Shown: positions 13,359-13,818 of the stretch, one piece after another
How the letters are laid out: each line of letters opens with the position of its first letter
Position numbering within the stretch: the stretch's first letter is position 1
NCBI GenBank assembly: GCA_964562575.1
Contig: CAZLTY010000114.1
Coordinates: 1 to 13,818, forward strand
Origin: SG8-4 sp964562575
GTDB taxonomy: Bacteria; Planctomycetota; Phycisphaerae; Sedimentisphaerales; Anaerobacaceae
DNA length: 13,818 bases
Direction of reading: 5' to 3'
The notes under the pieces: model-generated
The model's input: only the letters and a program-made list of their open reading frames with translations
Databases searched by the model: none
Told to the model about the DNA's origin: nothing
Position numbers and translations under genes: made by a program

Positions 13359-13818
13359 ATGATAGAACGCACTTTAATAATTATTAAGCCGGACGCTGTA
13401 CAACGGCATTTGGCCGGCCGTATAATAACGAGGTTGGAAGAAAAGGGTCTTCAGCTCGTTGCCGCTAAACTCCTGCACATTTCTGAAGATATGGCGCGTC
13501 AGCACTACGCCGCACATGAGGACCAACCGTTCTTCGAGCCGGCGGTGAAATTCATGTCCGCGGCGCCGTCGCTCGCTATGATCTGGAAGGGCGAGAGCGT
13601 CATAAACATGTCCCGTAAAATGATAGGCAGCACGTTCGGCTTCGAGGCCGTGGCCGGCACTATTCGGGGGGATTTCGGCCGATCCGAAAGATACAACCTC
13701 ATTCACGGCTCGGACAGTCACGAATCGGCCGAGAAGGAAATCGGGATGTTCTTCGCGCCCGAAGAGATACTCGATTACGACCTCTCCGATGCTCGCTGGC
13801 TCTACGTTCAAAGAGGCC
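13359..13818 (+). CDS. ndk: Nucleoside diphosphate kinase (3' end beyond window)
   Basis: Ndk transfers the gamma phosphate from ATP to other NDPs through a phosphohistidine, balancing NTP and dNTP pools in the cytoplasm. From ATG 13359 I read 153 codons without a stop to the window edge. The family signatures are clear: 'TLIIIKPDAVQR' (residues 5-16), 'FFEPAVKFMSAAP', 'VINMSRKMIGST', 'GTIRGDFG', the catalytic 'NLIHGSDS' with His116, and 'AEKEIGMFF'. Most bacterial Ndk proteins are 135-155 residues, so the end must be close. The ribosome binding site is weak. The start follows directly after the heptamer repeat block; I see no separate promoter, so transcription may come from the OmpA-like gene upstream or from within the repeat. 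Confidence 0.96.
   Translation, partial: MIERTLIIIKPDAVQRHLAGRIITRLEEKGLQLVAAKLLHISEDMARQHYAAHEDQPFFEPAVKFMSAAPSLAMIWKGESVINMSRKMIGSTFGFEAVAGTIRGDFGRSERYNLIHGSDSHESAEKEIGMFFAPEEILDYDLSDARWLYVQRG

Noticed and set aside
13374..13811. Minus-strand 145-codon open frame opposite ndk
   Set aside because: It is the antisense shadow of ndk, whose catalytic and nucleotide-binding motifs are unmistakable on the plus strand.
1..13818. CRISPR array, tRNA, rRNA, integrase or toxin-antitoxin pair
   Set aside because: Looked for on both strands; no regularly spaced repeats, tRNA cloverleaf, rRNA sequence, tyrosine or serine recombinase motifs, or small paired antitoxin-toxin frames were found.

Overview
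The window looks like planctomycete DNA, most likely Phycisphaerae of the Sedimentisphaerales type. This is inferred from large secreted proteins built of LamG, Fn3-like ('SPADG...LSW...HDVYFG...YYWRIDEVN'), discoidin and CBM modules, next to housekeeping genes of ordinary bacterial type. A run of exactly ten Ns inside a ribosomal protein gene shows that this is a scaffolded draft, probably a metagenome bin. Every odd junction below must be read with that in mind.

Layout. 1-1779 (-): 5' part of an exported LamG protein, open at the left edge. 1780-2269: no gene, some hairpins. 2270-2871 (-): a composite of three broken pieces, in gene order a LamG start, a discoidin C-terminus and a near-identical copy of the acidic tail of ribosomal protein S1. 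2978-3227: a good promoter followed by a ~215-nt leader with strong predicted RNA structure. 3228-6539 (+): an intact 1103-residue secreted protein with a carbohydrate-binding module at each end, closed by a rho-independent terminator. 6658-7917 (+): a LamG/Fn3/discoidin remnant broken at both ends and frameshifted, strongly similar to the intact gene before it. 7930-8371 (-): a frameshifted, 3'-truncated TPR membrane protein. 8463-8936 (-): a transposase-like scrap and an unrecognised ORF in one frame, separated by a stop. 9019-11144 (-): six-domain ribosomal protein S1, broken by the assembly gap. 11366-12211 (-): ispH. 12503-13279 (+): OmpA-family lipoprotein. 13359-13818 (+): ndk, open at the right edge.

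The right third is a stable housekeeping block: isoprenoid synthesis, translation, outer-membrane anchoring and nucleotide metabolism. The left two thirds are accessory. The accessory part between 2511 and 9018 is bracketed by two same-orientation copies of the S1 3' end (2276-2510 and 9025-9256, about 96% identical by eye). That is the geometry left when DNA integrates at the 3' end of a housekeeping gene and restores it, but no integrase is visible and a repeat-driven misassembly would look similar. I found no complete new multi-gene system. The best candidates for something undescribed are the S1-tail-flanked segment and the structured leader upstream of the 1103-residue protein.
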